Assembly (NCBI GenBank): GCA_026934365.1
Contig: JADHZE010000012.1
Span: 1 to 39,760, forward strand
Reading direction: 5' to 3'
DNA from: Isoptericola sp. QY 916
Lineage (GTDB): Bacteria; Actinomycetota; Actinomycetes; Actinomycetales; Cellulomonadaceae
Length of the DNA stretch: 39,760 nucleotides
In this document: piece by piece, positions 1 through 8,108 of the stretch
Position numbering within the stretch: position 1 is the stretch's first letter
Layout: every line of letters starts with the position of its first letter
Made by a program: the position numbers and the translations under genes
Notes under the pieces: generated by a model
Told to the model about the DNA's origin: nothing
Seen by the model: only the letters and a program-made list of their open reading frames with translations
Database searches by the model: none

Positions 1-976
1 ATTTCCGGCCGGCGCACTGCCTCACTCGGGCACCACGGTCGCGTCGATGCTCGGCCTCAGCGGCCTGCCCGACGAGCTCGCGGCGACGGGCCCGGACGGC
101 ACGCCCGTGCGGATCCCCGCGTTCTCCACGCCGGAGGACGCGGTGACGGCGCTCGGCAAGGTCGTGACGTACGCGCGCTGGCGCACGGAGGACCGCGGCA
201 CCCACGTGCGGCCCGAGGGGATGGACGCGCGGCGCGCGCGCCGGCTCGTCGAGGGCTGGCTCGCCGACGCCGAGGGCGGCGACGGGCGGGTGCTCACCCA
301 GGACGAGACGGCCGAGCTGCTCGACTGCTACGGCGTCCCGCTGTGGCGCTCGCGGACCGTGCGCACGGCGGACGAGGCCGTCGCGGCGGCGGACGCGCTC
401 GGCTGGCCGGTCGCCCTCAAGACCGCGTCGACGGCGCTGCGCCACCGCACCGACCTGGGCGGGGTGCGCCTGGACATCGCGGACGCCGCCGAGCTGCGTG
501 CCGACGTCGAGCGCATGCGACAGGTGGCGCTGGAGGTCCTGGGGGAGGACGAGCCCGCCATGGAGGTGCAGGCGATGGCTCCCGTCGGGGTGCCGTGCGT
601 CATCCGCTCCGGCGAGGACCCGCTGTTCGGCCCGAAGGTGTCCTTCGGCCTCGCGGGCGACGCGACCGACCTCCTCGACGACGTGGCCTACGGCATCCCG
701 CCCCTGACCGACGTCGACGTGGCCGCCATGGTGCGCACCGTGCGCGCGGCGCCGCGGCTGTTCGGGTACGGCGGCGCGCCGGAGGCCGACATCGACGCGC
801 TCGAGGACGTGCTCGCGCGCGTGTCCGTGCTGGCCGACGACCTCCCCGAGCTCGCGTCGCTGGAGCTGTACCCGGTCGTCGTCGGCTCGGTCGGCGTGAG
901 CGTGCTGCACGCCGTCGTCCGGCTGCGGTCGGGGGCCCAGCGGGCCGACGCTCCCCGGCGCGCGCTGCCCGGCTGA
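1..976 (+). CDS. Bifunctional GNAT acetyltransferase / NDP-forming acyl-CoA synthetase, 3' part
   Basis: The reading frame is open from base 2, so the gene begins before the window; only the last ~324 residues are here. They match the C-terminal half of the large fusion in which a CoA-ligase (NDP-forming) module is joined to an ATP-grasp module, usually with a GNAT lysine-acetyltransferase domain as well (Pat-like in actinobacteria). The visible part holds the end of the CoA-ligase domain (SGTTVASMLG, PAFSTPEDAVTALGKVV), then an ATP-grasp domain starting near LTQDETAELLDCYGVPL, with the lysine stretch PVALKTAS and the EVQAMAPVGVPCVIR and FGPKVSFGLAG strands. Family members either make acyl-CoA or acetylate metabolic enzymes. 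The GNAT part is not visible, so the fusion is inferred from family architecture and from the usual position beside DUF5998. The end is a TGA inside a small tandem repeat. Confidence 0.82.
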   Translation, partial: FPAGALPHSGTTVASMLGLSGLPDELAATGPDGTPVRIPAFSTPEDAVTALGKVVTYARWRTEDRGTHVRPEGMDARRARRLVEGWLADAEGGDGRVLTQDETAELLDCYGVPLWRSRTVRTADEAVAAADALGWPVALKTASTALRHRTDLGGVRLDIADAAELRADVERMRQVALEVLGEDEPAMEVQAMAPVGVPCVIRSGEDPLFGPKVSFGLAGDATDLLDDVAYGIPPLTDVDVAAMVRTVRAAPRLFGYGGAPEADIDALEDVLARVSVLADDLPELASLELYPVVVGSVGVSVLHAVVRLRSGAQRADAPRRALPG

Positions 977-1000
977 TCCCCGGCTGGTGCCCGGCTGAGT
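968..1000. repeat. Three tandem 11-bp units over a stop codon
   Basis: CCCGGCTG occurs at 968, 979 and 990, exactly 11 bases apart, so three imperfect 11-bp units run from the last codons of the acyl-CoA synthetase gene into the spacer. The gene's TGA (974-976) lies in the first unit. This looks like slipped-strand duplication rather than an operator, although 11-bp phasing would also suit protein binding. Confidence 0.6.
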
Positions 1001-1060
1001 GTCGGTCCGGGCGTCCCCCGTTCGTCGTGCTGATGACAGCCGACCAGCGAGGAGCGCACC

Positions 1061-1936
1061 ATGACCACGACCCGGACCGAGGGCGTCGCCTCGGCGCCCG
1101 CCGTCCCGCCCATCGTCGACCGGGAGGCCTGGCGGGCCACCCGCGAGGACCTGCTCGTCCGGGAGAAGGCGCACACGCGGGAGGGAGACGCGATCGCCGC
1201 CGCCCGCCGCCGCCTGCCGATGACGGAGGTCGACGCGGGCTCCGTCGTCGTCGGGCACCACGGCCCCACCACGCTGCTGGACCTGTTCGCCGGGCGCGAG
1301 GAGCTCGTCGTCTACCAGCACATGTGGCACCCGGGCGCGCCGGTCGAGGACCAGTGCGCGGGCTGCACCCTCACGTACCTCGCCGTGCAGGACCCTGCCT
1401 ACCTCACCGCCCGTGGCGTGTCGTTCGCGGTGCTCGCGCAGGCGACCTACGCCGAGCTCGCGCCGTTCGTGGAGTTCATGGGATACCCGCAGCACTGGTA
1501 CGCGGTCGCGGACCCCGCGTCCCGCGGGGAGGACGAGATCGTGCGCGGCGACAACTCCGGCACCTGGGTGTGCTTCCTGCGCCAGGGCGACCGGGTGTTC
1601 CTCACCGGCACGCTCGCGGGGCGAGGTTGCGAGGCCACGATGCCGGCGCTCGCGCTGCTCGACCTGACGCCCCGCGGCAGGCTCGAGGCCTGGCAGGACT
1701 GCCCCGAGGGGTGGCCGGACGGCAGGGAGCCCGGCTGGTTCTGGCGGGCGCACGCGGACGGGTCCGGCAGCGGCTGGGGTGCGGGCCGGCCCACCGCCCA
1801 GTGGGCGCGCCCGGACGCCGCCCCGGCGGGGGACTCGGGTCACGACCACCCGCACGGGACGGCCCGCCCCGGCGATGGTGGTCTCCCGCCGGGGGTGGTG
1901 GGAGAATGCGCGGGTGCCGCATGCGACCGCCCGTGA
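1061..1936 (+). CDS. DUF899 family thioredoxin-like protein
   Basis: The 291-residue product fits the DUF899 family, whose members have a thioredoxin-like fold and no settled function. Recognisable parts are the N-terminal helix REAWRATREDLLVREKAHTR, the block LFAGREELVVYQHMWHP followed by the CAGC cysteine pair at the position of the redox motif, the GVSFAVLAQATYAEL strand-helix, and a C-terminal segment (LLDLTPRGRLEAWQDCPEGW) shared by longer members. ATG 1061 has a clear ribosome site, GAGGAG at 1049-1054. The last 23 bases overlap the GTG start of the next gene. No signal peptide is seen, so it should be cytosolic. A redox or hydroperoxide role is a guess from fold and cysteines only. The gene is not part of the conserved neighbourhood I remember and may be a lineage-specific insertion. 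Confidence 0.82.
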   Translation: MTTTRTEGVASAPAVPPIVDREAWRATREDLLVREKAHTREGDAIAAARRRLPMTEVDAGSVVVGHHGPTTLLDLFAGREELVVYQHMWHPGAPVEDQCAGCTLTYLAVQDPAYLTARGVSFAVLAQATYAELAPFVEFMGYPQHWYAVADPASRGEDEIVRGDNSGTWVCFLRQGDRVFLTGTLAGRGCEATMPALALLDLTPRGRLEAWQDCPEGWPDGREPGWFWRAHADGSGSGWGAGRPTAQWARPDAAPAGDSGHDHPHGTARPGDGGLPPGVVGECAGAACDRP

Positions 1937-2513
1937 GAACCTCCGTGCCGACCTGTCCGCCCACGTGCGCCGGGCCGGGTACTACCCGGACCTCGTGGAG
2001 GACGTCCTCGACGTCGCCCTCGCCGACGAGGACGTGCTCGCCCACCTCGTCCAGGCGGAGACCACGTTCGACGACGCCGTGCGCCGGCACCTCACCGTGC
2101 TGGCCCTCACGCCGACGCGCCTCGTCACCGCGCACGTCGACGACCACGAGGGCGACGCCGCCCACCCGTCGTCGGCGGCCGCGACCACGGAGGCCGTGCC
2201 GCTGAACGAGATCCGGTCCGTCGCGCTGACGCACATCGTGGACGAGCCGGCGGAGCACCGGCCCGGCGACAGCGCGTCCGAGCTCACGCTCGCGATCGGG
2301 TGGGGCGCCGTCTCCCGCGTCGACCTCGAGCCGGCGCAGTGCCCGGACCCGAACTGTGAGGCCGACCACGGCCTCACCGGCACGCTCACGCCCGACGACG
2401 TCGTGGTACGCGTCAGCGGGGCCGCGGAGGGTCGGGACGCCCTGCGCCGCGCGATCGCGTTCTCGCGCTCCCTGTCGGCGGCGACCGGGGCGGGCGGGCG
2501 CGCCGCCCGATGA
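1914..2513 (+). CDS. DUF5998 family protein
   Basis: The 199-residue protein (VPHATARENLRADLSAHVRRAGYYPDLVEDVL) belongs to the actinobacterial DUF5998 family; its function is unknown. It has no membrane segment or signal peptide. The middle contains a PH-like run of short strands (LTVLALTPTRLVTAHVDDH, EIRSVALTHIVDE, LTLAIGWG), and a CPDPNCEADHG segment could bind a metal. I chose GTG 1914 because homologues start at this helix and because a GAGAAT hexamer (1902-1907) sits 6 nt upstream, suggesting a leaderless transcript; a longer in-frame start at 1779 would lie inside the DUF899 gene. The TGA overlaps the next gene's ATG (ATGA, 2510-2513), so the two are probably translationally coupled. 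Confidence 0.85.
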   Translation: MPHATARENLRADLSAHVRRAGYYPDLVEDVLDVALADEDVLAHLVQAETTFDDAVRRHLTVLALTPTRLVTAHVDDHEGDAAHPSSAAATTEAVPLNEIRSVALTHIVDEPAEHRPGDSASELTLAIGWGAVSRVDLEPAQCPDPNCEADHGLTGTLTPDDVVVRVSGAAEGRDALRRAIAFSRSLSAATGAGGRAAR

Positions 2514-3727
2514 CGGCGACCCTCGCGCTGCCCGACGGCCTCCTCGCACCCTCCTACGGGACGGGCTCACTCGCCGCCGTGCTGCCCGCCGTCGCGGGCG
2601 CCCTCGGGGCGGACCTCACGACGGCGACCGGGCTCCGGTCGGCGGACTGCCGCGACGCGCTCGGGCTGCCGTCCGAGGTGCAGCGCGCGGTCGTGGTCCT
2701 CGTCGACGGCCTGGGCCTGGCCAACCTCGCCGAGCGCGGCGGGCACGCCCCGTTCCTGCGCTCGCTGGCCGCGGAGGGCCGATCGGTGCTCTCCAGCTTC
2801 CCCTCGACGACGGCGGCGGCGCTCGCGACCTTCGGCACCGGGACGGCCCCCGGCCGCACAGGGCTCCTGGGCTACACGCAGCGCAACCCCGCCACGGGCG
2901 GCCTCGCCACCACGGTGTCCTGGACCGAGCAGTCGGACCCGTACCGGCGCACCAAGCTCTCCGGGCCGATGCGTGCCGAGCCTGAGGACGTGCAGCGCGA
3001 GCCCACGGTGCTCGAGACGCTCGTGCGGGACGGCGTGCGCGTCACCTCGCCCGGCCCCGCCCGGTTCGCGGGCTCCGGGATGACCCGCGCGGCGCTGCGC
3101 GGGCCGCGCTACCTGGCCGCCGAGGGGCTGGACGCCCAGGTGGGTGCCACGGTGCGCGAGCTGCGCGCGCCCGGCCTCGTGTACCTCTACCACGGCGCCG
3201 TGGACAAGGCGGGCCACCAGCACGGCCCGCAGTCGTGGCAGTGGGGAGACGCCCTGGAGGAGACGGACTCCGAGCTGCGCCGCCTCGTGCGCTCCGTGCC
3301 GAAGGGCACGCTCGTCGTCGTCACGGCCGACCACGGTCAGGTGACGGCGGGCCTCTCCCGCCAGCACGACGTCGCCGCGCACCCTGAGCTCGCGCGCGAC
3401 GTCGCGCTCCTCGGCGGCGAGCCGCGCGCGGGCCACGTGTACGTCACGCCCGGCGCCGACCCGCGGGACGTCGCGGCCCGCTGGGCCGCGGTGCTCGGGG
3501 ACGACGCGCTCGTCGTCCTGCGCGACGACGCCGTCGCGGCCGGCTGGCTGGGCCCGGTGGCCGACCACGTGCTCCCCGCCGTGGGCGACGTCCTGGTCGC
3601 GGCGCGAGGAGCGGCGACCGTGGTCGACTCGCGCCTGCACCCGTCCGGCGCCCGCGAGATGCCGGGCGTGCACGGGTCGCTGACACCCGCGGAGATGGTC
3701 GTGCCGCTGCTCGTCGCGCAGGCGTAG
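2510..3727 (+). CDS. Alkaline phosphatase superfamily / nucleotide pyrophosphatase-like phosphodiesterase
   Basis: The 405-residue protein is a single-domain member of the alkaline-phosphatase superfamily (type I phosphodiesterase/nucleotide pyrophosphatase branch). The metal and nucleophile segments are visible: VVLVDGLGLANL near residue 62 carries the first metal Asp, SSFPSTTAAALATFGTG supplies the Ser/Thr nucleophile, YHGAVDKAGHQHGP gives Asp/His metal ligands, and VVTADHG gives the later Asp-His pair. No signal peptide is present, so it should act in the cytosol; the substrate (a nucleotide or phosphonate ester) cannot be deduced. The start overlaps the DUF5998 stop by 4 bases and no separate ribosome site is seen, which supports coupling. 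DUF5998 plus this enzyme is a recurring actinobacterial pair. Confidence 0.87.
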   Translation: MTATLALPDGLLAPSYGTGSLAAVLPAVAGALGADLTTATGLRSADCRDALGLPSEVQRAVVVLVDGLGLANLAERGGHAPFLRSLAAEGRSVLSSFPSTTAAALATFGTGTAPGRTGLLGYTQRNPATGGLATTVSWTEQSDPYRRTKLSGPMRAEPEDVQREPTVLETLVRDGVRVTSPGPARFAGSGMTRAALRGPRYLAAEGLDAQVGATVRELRAPGLVYLYHGAVDKAGHQHGPQSWQWGDALEETDSELRRLVRSVPKGTLVVVTADHGQVTAGLSRQHDVAAHPELARDVALLGGEPRAGHVYVTPGADPRDVAARWAAVLGDDALVVLRDDAVAAGWLGPVADHVLPAVGDVLVAARGAATVVDSRLHPSGAREMPGVHGSLTPAEMVVPLLVAQA

Positions 3728-3783
3728 CGCGCGCCGCGCCGAATGTCGTGGCGCGCCCGCGTGCCGGGTGCCACGATGCCGAG

Positions 3784-4398
3784 ATGGAGCAGCTCGATCA
3801 GGGCGGCGAGCAGGACCCCGCGCCCCGCTGGACCCGCGCCACCGTCTACCCGGACATGTGGGTGGATCCCGACGACGACCCGCGCGAGAGCGACGTCGAG
3901 CTGGTCGACGAGCGGGCGATCCTGCTGGACGCACTGCGCTCGTACCGGCTGACCGTCGAGATGAAGTGCGCCGACCTGGACGCGGAGCAGCTCGCCCGCC
4001 GCTCGGTGCCGCCGTCCACGATGTCGCTGCTGGGCCTGGTGCGGCACCTCACGGAGGACGAGCGGCACGTGCGCCGCATCATGACCGGCGAGGACGCGCC
4101 GTGGCTGTACCGCAGCGAGGCCCACCGCGACGGCGACTGGGACGGCGCCGTCGCCGACCCCGCCGTCGTCGACGAGGCGTTCCTGCACTGGCGCGAGGAG
4201 ATGGCCGCCACGGACCGCATGATCGACGGCATCGACGACCTCGGCGCGACGAACGCCGGCTTCTCCGACCTCGGCGCGGAGCCGGGCGGCGCGATCTCGC
4301 TGCGGGAGCTGCTGCTCAGCCACGTCGAGGAGTACGCGCGGCACTGCGGGCACGCGGACCTGCTGCGGGAGCGGGTGGACGGGCGCGTGGGCCAGTAG
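3784..4398 (+). CDS. DinB family protein (DUF664)
   Basis: The 204-residue product is a DinB-fold four-helix-bundle protein of the DUF664 type, widespread in actinobacteria. Key marks are the first metal-type histidine in LLGLVRHLTEDERHV and the C-terminal SLRELLLSHVEEYARHCGHADLLRE, whose His-x3-Tyr and His-x2-His pattern matches the family's metal site. Such proteins are related to mycothiol- or bacillithiol-dependent transferases (DinB/MDMPI fold), but the substrate here is unknown. ATG 3784 is preferred over the in-frame GTG at 3748 because CACGAT (3772-3777) stands 6 nt before it, the leaderless pattern seen repeatedly in this window, and because the 12 extra residues look like non-coding sequence. 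It lies between the phosphodiesterase and thymidine kinase genes, with short gaps on each side. Confidence 0.84.
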   Translation: MEQLDQGGEQDPAPRWTRATVYPDMWVDPDDDPRESDVELVDERAILLDALRSYRLTVEMKCADLDAEQLARRSVPPSTMSLLGLVRHLTEDERHVRRIMTGEDAPWLYRSEAHRDGDWDGAVADPAVVDEAFLHWREEMAATDRMIDGIDDLGATNAGFSDLGAEPGGAISLRELLLSHVEEYARHCGHADLLRERVDGRVGQ

Positions 4399-4446
4399 CG
4401 CGGGGCACGACGCCGGGGAGGCGCGAGGTCTGACAGGATCTGGCCC

Positions 4447-5106
4447 ATGGCCGAGCTCGTCTTCTTCTCCGGGACCATGGACAGCGGCAAGTCGACGCTG
4501 GCGCTGCAGACCGACCACAACCACGCGGCGCGCGGGCGGACCGGGCTGATCTTCACCCGCGACGACCGCGCCGGCACGTCCCGGCTGTCGTCGCGGCTCG
4601 GGCTCGAGGTGGACGCCCGCGAGGTCACCGACCACACCGACTTCTGGGACGTCGTGGCCGCCGAGCGGCAGGCTGGTCGCGTCGTCGACTACCTCGTGTG
4701 CGACGAGGCGCAGTTCTACTCCCCGGCGCAGGTCGAGCAGCTCGCCCGGCTCGTCGACGAGGTGGAGCTGGACGTCTTCGCCTTCGGCATCACCACCGAC
4801 TTCCGCACCCGGCTGTTCCCCGGCGCCGCCCGCCTCATCGAGCTCGCGGACCGCGTCGAGGAGCTGCAGGTGCGCTCCCTGTGCTGGTGCGGCGCCCGGG
4901 CCACCCACAACGCGCGCACCGTCGGTGGCGTGATGGTCGTCGAGGGCGACCAGGTCGTGGTCGGCGACGTCGCGGGGGCGCCCGACGGCGGGCCGGTGTC
5001 GTACGAGGTGCTGTGCCGGCGTCACCACATGCGACGCATGACGCAGGCCGACGCCCGCCGTCGCGCGGCGGTCACGGACCAGCTGGACCTGGGCGACGGC
5101 GCGTAG
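4447..5106 (+). CDS. tdk: Thymidine kinase (type II)
   Basis: This enzyme phosphorylates thymidine to dTMP with ATP, the thymidine salvage step. The 219-residue protein shows the P-loop GTMDSGKST (residues 9-17), the Walker B-like DEAQF (86-90), the FGITTDFR lasso region, and a zinc site formed by C146, C148, C190 and H193, all typical of the tetrameric type II family. Length is normal for the family plus a short charged tail. CAGGAT at 4434-4439 lies 7 nt before ATG 4447 with no Shine-Dalgarno sequence, so a leaderless transcript is likely. It converges with sepH across 33 bases. Together with dut further along it makes the window relevant to dTTP supply. Confidence 0.96.
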   Translation: MAELVFFSGTMDSGKSTLALQTDHNHAARGRTGLIFTRDDRAGTSRLSSRLGLEVDAREVTDHTDFWDVVAAERQAGRVVDYLVCDEAQFYSPAQVEQLARLVDEVELDVFAFGITTDFRTRLFPGAARLIELADRVEELQVRSLCWCGARATHNARTVGGVMVVEGDQVVVGDVAGAPDGGPVSYEVLCRRHHMRRMTQADARRRAAVTDQLDLGDGA

Positions 5107-5107
5107 C

Positions 5108-5139
5108 CCGCCGGACGTCGGCCGGAGGTGGGCCGGCGG
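5108..5139. terminator. Possible weak hairpin between convergent tdk and sepH
   Basis: CCGCCGG (5108-5114) pairs with CCGGCGG (5133-5139) around an 18-base G-rich loop that can fold further. It fills the 33-base gap between the two stop codons and could end transcription in both directions, but there is no U-run and chance GC complementarity is common here. Confidence 0.3.
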
Positions 5140-6357
5140 TCAGGACGAGGGGCGGCCGCCGCCGAACACGATCTCGTCCCAGCTCGGCACCTGCGCGCGG
5201 CCCTTGCGTCCCGGGCGTCGCGCGCCCGCCGGCTTGTCGCTCCGGGGCGCCGGTGCGGCGGGCTGCGGCCCGGCGGCGCCCTGCGCGGGCGGACCGCTGG
5301 GTGCGGGCGCGTCGTCGACGACGTCGGAACGAGTGTCCTGGTGACCGTCCTGGTGATGGTCCTGGCGCGCGTCCGTGACACCGTCGGCCTTCTCGGACCC
5401 GACGTCGTCCTGGTCGAGCGGCAGCACCCCGGGCACCGGCCGGCGCGCGGACGACGGGTGGGTCGAACGGTCGGGAGGCGGGCGCAGGCCCGCCCGGCGC
5501 GACCCGAGGTCGACGACGCTCGCGCCCGCCGGGTCGGCGTGCTCCGGCTCCGGGGCGCCGGCCGACGCGTCGGCCGGGGGAGCGCTGACGTGGCCGACGG
5601 GAACCGGCTCCGGCGCGGGCGGGACGTCGTCCGCCGCGCGGGCGGGCGTCCTCCGGCGGTCGCCGGGCCGCTGTCCGCGCCGTCCGGCGAGGTCGTCCAG
5701 GAGCAGCGCCGTGGTGTCGTCGTCGGGGTGGCGGCGGGGGGCGACCGTCCGGCCGCTCGTCGAGGGCACGCCCAGCACGTCGGGGGAGACCGGGTCGTCC
5801 GGCTGGCCGAGCCAGCGCGCCTCGTCGTCGAGCGGTGTCACGACGCGGCCCTTGGGGTCGAAGGTCCAGCGTGCCGACCGGTCGCGGTCGCCGGCGGAGA
5901 ACCGCACCTCGACCACCCACGGCGCGGTGCCGTCGCGGCGGGCGGACCAGCGGGCCTCGTCGGCCGTGACGCCCCTCGCGGCCAGCCGCGTGTCGGCGAC
6001 CTCCCCGAGCGTCGTCGTCTCGTCGTCGCCCGGCAGCCGGTGGGCGCGCACCTGACCGATGACGTGGTCGCGCTCCGCGGCCACGGGCCACTCGTAGCGC
6101 TGCACGTGCTCGACCGGGAGCCCGGACTCCTCGGCCAGCTCCTCGACCGACGCCCCCGCGCGCAGGCGCGCCTGGAGGTCGCGCGGGCGCAGGGTCGTCG
6201 CCGCCTGGGCGCGCAGCGCCTCCGTGCGCGGTCGGTCGCGTCGCACCGCGGCGCGCAACGCCTCCGTGATGGGCAGGGTGCTCTCGGTGCCGTCGGGGCC
6301 GCGCAGGACCAGGCGCTCACCGTCCTCGTGCAGCCTCACGAGCTCGAGCTCGGCCAT
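5140..6357 (-). CDS. sepH: Septation protein SepH (DUF3071)
   Basis: SepH is the actinobacterial cell-division protein that binds FtsZ and stimulates its assembly. The 405-residue product has the DUF3071 domain at the N-terminus (MAELELVRLHEDGERLVLRG onward), a helix-turn-helix-like segment at about 61-90 (LRAGASVEELAEESGLPVEH), and the WTFDPKGRVVTPLDDEARWL block near 170-190. A long, Pro/Ala/Asp-rich, probably disordered linker follows, and the protein ends in a basic patch plus a WDEIVFGGG motif typical of the family. The linker holds a His/Gln/Asp-rich stretch (QDHHQDGHQD). ATG 6357 is preceded on its strand by a good ribosome site (GGGAGGAAGC). The gene faces away from the TRIC gene and converges on tdk. 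Confidence 0.93.
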   Translation of the reverse strand: MAELELVRLHEDGERLVLRGPDGTESTLPITEALRAAVRRDRPRTEALRAQAATTLRPRDLQARLRAGASVEELAEESGLPVEHVQRYEWPVAAERDHVIGQVRAHRLPGDDETTTLGEVADTRLAARGVTADEARWSARRDGTAPWVVEVRFSAGDRDRSARWTFDPKGRVVTPLDDEARWLGQPDDPVSPDVLGVPSTSGRTVAPRRHPDDDTTALLLDDLAGRRGQRPGDRRRTPARAADDVPPAPEPVPVGHVSAPPADASAGAPEPEHADPAGASVVDLGSRRAGLRPPPDRSTHPSSARRPVPGVLPLDQDDVGSEKADGVTDARQDHHQDGHQDTRSDVVDDAPAPSGPPAQGAAGPQPAAPAPRSDKPAGARRPGRKGRAQVPSWDEIVFGGGRPSS

Positions 6358-6509
6358 GCTTCCTCCCTCACAGGTCGCCCTCGGGAACTCCGTCGGGGCG
6401 GGTCCGCCTGTTCGAGGGTGCCACCGGCGCGGGGCGGCGCCGCGCAGGCGCGTCGGTGTGCCGTCGATTGGCGCGCCCCGGGCGGGCGGGCCTGGGAGGA
6501 TGGCGTCCC

Positions 6510-7172
6510 GTGGACGCGTTCACCTCCGGCCCCGTCTCCTACCTGGAGCTCGTCGCCGTCTTCGTCGCGGCGGTCTCGGGAGGGCTCGCCGCCGTGCGCA
6601 AGCGGTTCGACGCGTTCGGCGTCCTGGTCCTCGCGTGGGTGACCGGGCTCGGCGGCGGGATCCTGCGCGACGTCCTGATCGGCGACACGCCCCCGGTCGG
6701 CATCTCGAGCTGGCGGCTCGTGCTGGCCGCGCTCGCCGCGGGCGTGATCATCTTCTTCTTCCACCCGGGCCTGGAGCGGATGCGGCGCTCCATCCTCGTG
6801 CTCGACGCCGCCGCGCTGTCGCTCTTCGTGCTGCAGGGGACCACGAAGTCGCTCGACCTCGGCGCGGGCGTCCTCGCCTCCGTGGTGGTCGGGGTCCTCA
6901 CCGCCGTGGGCGGCGGGATCCTGCGGGACGTGCTCGTGGGCGAGGTGCCGCTCGTGTTCGCGGACCGCCAGCTCTACGCCGTGCCCGCGCTCGTCGGCGC
7001 CGGCCTCACCGCGCTGCTGTGGCACGAGGACGTGCTGCAGGTATGGACCGCCCTCGGGGTGGTGGTCCTCGTCTTCGGTTTTCGCATCGCGTCGCTCGCG
7101 CGCGGGTGGACCGTGCCGCACCCCGGCCCCGGCTGGACCGCCCGGTGGGGGCGGCGGTCGGGCAAGATGTAG
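6510..7172 (+). CDS. TRIC-type trimeric intracellular cation channel (UPF0126)
   Basis: The 220-residue membrane protein has the duplicated architecture of prokaryotic TRIC channels: two homologous three-helix halves, each carrying the signature GGGILRDVL (LIGDTPP in the first, LVGEVPL in the second), plus a last helix. About seven hydrophobic segments are visible. Bacterial TRIC proteins form homotrimeric K+/Na+ permeable channels; the physiological role here is unknown. GTG 6510 is chosen over an upstream in-frame ATG (6456) because the protein then starts just before the first membrane helix (VDAFTSGPVSYLELVAVFVA) and because GAGGAT at 6496-6501 sits 8 nt upstream. The stop is only 3 bases before the next gene's GTG, so the two are probably cotranscribed. 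Confidence 0.88.
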   Translation: MDAFTSGPVSYLELVAVFVAAVSGGLAAVRKRFDAFGVLVLAWVTGLGGGILRDVLIGDTPPVGISSWRLVLAALAAGVIIFFFHPGLERMRRSILVLDAAALSLFVLQGTTKSLDLGAGVLASVVVGVLTAVGGGILRDVLVGEVPLVFADRQLYAVPALVGAGLTALLWHEDVLQVWTALGVVVLVFGFRIASLARGWTVPHPGPGWTARWGRRSGKM

Positions 7173-7175
7173 GCC

Positions 7176-8108
7176 GTGGACGAGCGAGCGGCGAACGGGG
7201 ACCAGACCGACGGGAGCGACACCGGCACCGGTGTCGAGATCGACGTCGAGATCGACGTCGAGATCGACGTCGAGATCGGCGTCGACGTCGAGGCGCTGCG
7301 GGCGCTGGCCCGCAGCCTCGCGTGCGAGGCGGGGGCCCTGGTGCGCGACGGCCGCCCGGAGCGGGTCGAGGTCGCCGCGACCAAGTCGTCCGACGTCGAC
7401 CCGGTGACGGACATGGACCGGGCGGCCGAGGCGCTGCTGCGCCGGCGGCTGGCCGAGGAGCGGCCCGACGACGCGATCCTCGGCGAGGAGGGCGACGACG
7501 TCCCGGGGACGTCCGGGCTCACGTGGGTGCTGGACCCGATCGACGGCACGGTCAACTACGTGTACGGCGTCGCGTCCTATGCCGTCTCGGTGGCCGTCGT
7601 GGCGGGTCCCCCCGACCCGGGGCGGTGGACGGCGCTCGCAGGCTGCGTGCACTCGGTGGTCGACGGACGCACCTGGACCGCGGCACGGGGTGGCGGGGCG
7701 GAGCGCGACGGGCGGCCGCTGTGCGTGCGCCGCCCGGACGCGCTGTCGCGGTCGCTGGTCGGCACGGGGTTCGGGTACGCGCCCGAGCGGCGCGCCCGCC
7801 AGGCCGAGGTCCTCGTCGGCGTCCTGCCCCGGGTGCGCGACATCCGGCGGATCGGGTCCGCGGCGATCGACCTGTGCCTGCTCGCAGAGGGAGCGCTGGA
7901 CCTCTACTACGAGCGCGGGCTCAACCCGTGGGACCTGGCGGCCGGGGCGCTCGTGGCCGCGGAGGCCGGGGCGTGGGTCGGCGGGCTGCACGGTCGTGGC
8001 CCGGGCGCCGCCATGACGGTCGCGGGCGCGACCCCGGTCGTGACGGAGCTCGTCCGGTTGCTCGAGGACGCCGACGCCGACCGTCCGGAGGACGGCGCGC
8101 GCGGCTGA
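7176..8108 (+). CDS. Inositol monophosphatase family protein
   Basis: This is a metal-dependent phosphatase of the FIG/IMPase superfamily (310 residues). Metal and catalytic motifs are intact: DPVTDMD (75-81), GEE (103-105), DPIDGT (120-125) and PWDLAAG (251-257). Actinobacterial relatives act on inositol-1-phosphate (SuhB, needed for phosphatidylinositol and mycothiol) or histidinol phosphate (HisN); its place near dut and DUF4193 matches the position of suhB in mycobacteria as I remember it, but the substrate is not proven. The first ~38 residues are not part of the fold and contain four VEID-type repeats encoded by a 12-bp tandem repeat. GTG 7176 is 7 nt after CAAGAT (7163-7168), giving a possible internal leaderless promoter in addition to readthrough from the TRIC gene. 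Confidence 0.9.
   Translation: MDERAANGDQTDGSDTGTGVEIDVEIDVEIDVEIGVDVEALRALARSLACEAGALVRDGRPERVEVAATKSSDVDPVTDMDRAAEALLRRRLAEERPDDAILGEEGDDVPGTSGLTWVLDPIDGTVNYVYGVASYAVSVAVVAGPPDPGRWTALAGCVHSVVDGRTWTAARGGGAERDGRPLCVRRPDALSRSLVGTGFGYAPERRARQAEVLVGVLPRVRDIRRIGSAAIDLCLLAEGALDLYYERGLNPWDLAAGALVAAEAGAWVGGLHGRGPGAAMTVAGATPVVTELVRLLEDADADRPEDGARG
7233..7280 (+). repeat. Four tandem copies of a 12-bp unit in the phosphatase N-terminus
   Basis: The unit GTCGAGATCGAC occurs at 7233, 7245 and 7257 without change and at 7269 with one change (GGC for GAC), then decays into GTCGACGTCGAG. In frame it encodes VEID four times (the last as VEIG). Because the unit is a multiple of three, copy-number change would alter protein length without a frameshift. 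Confidence 0.92.

Noticed and set aside
1061-1936. A recently acquired mobile insert carrying the DUF899 gene
   Set aside because: Base composition and codon use match the neighbours, and there are no flanking repeats, transposase or integration site.
7233-7280. A CRISPR-like or satellite array
   Set aside because: The 12-bp units are contiguous with no spacers and stay in frame within a coding region.
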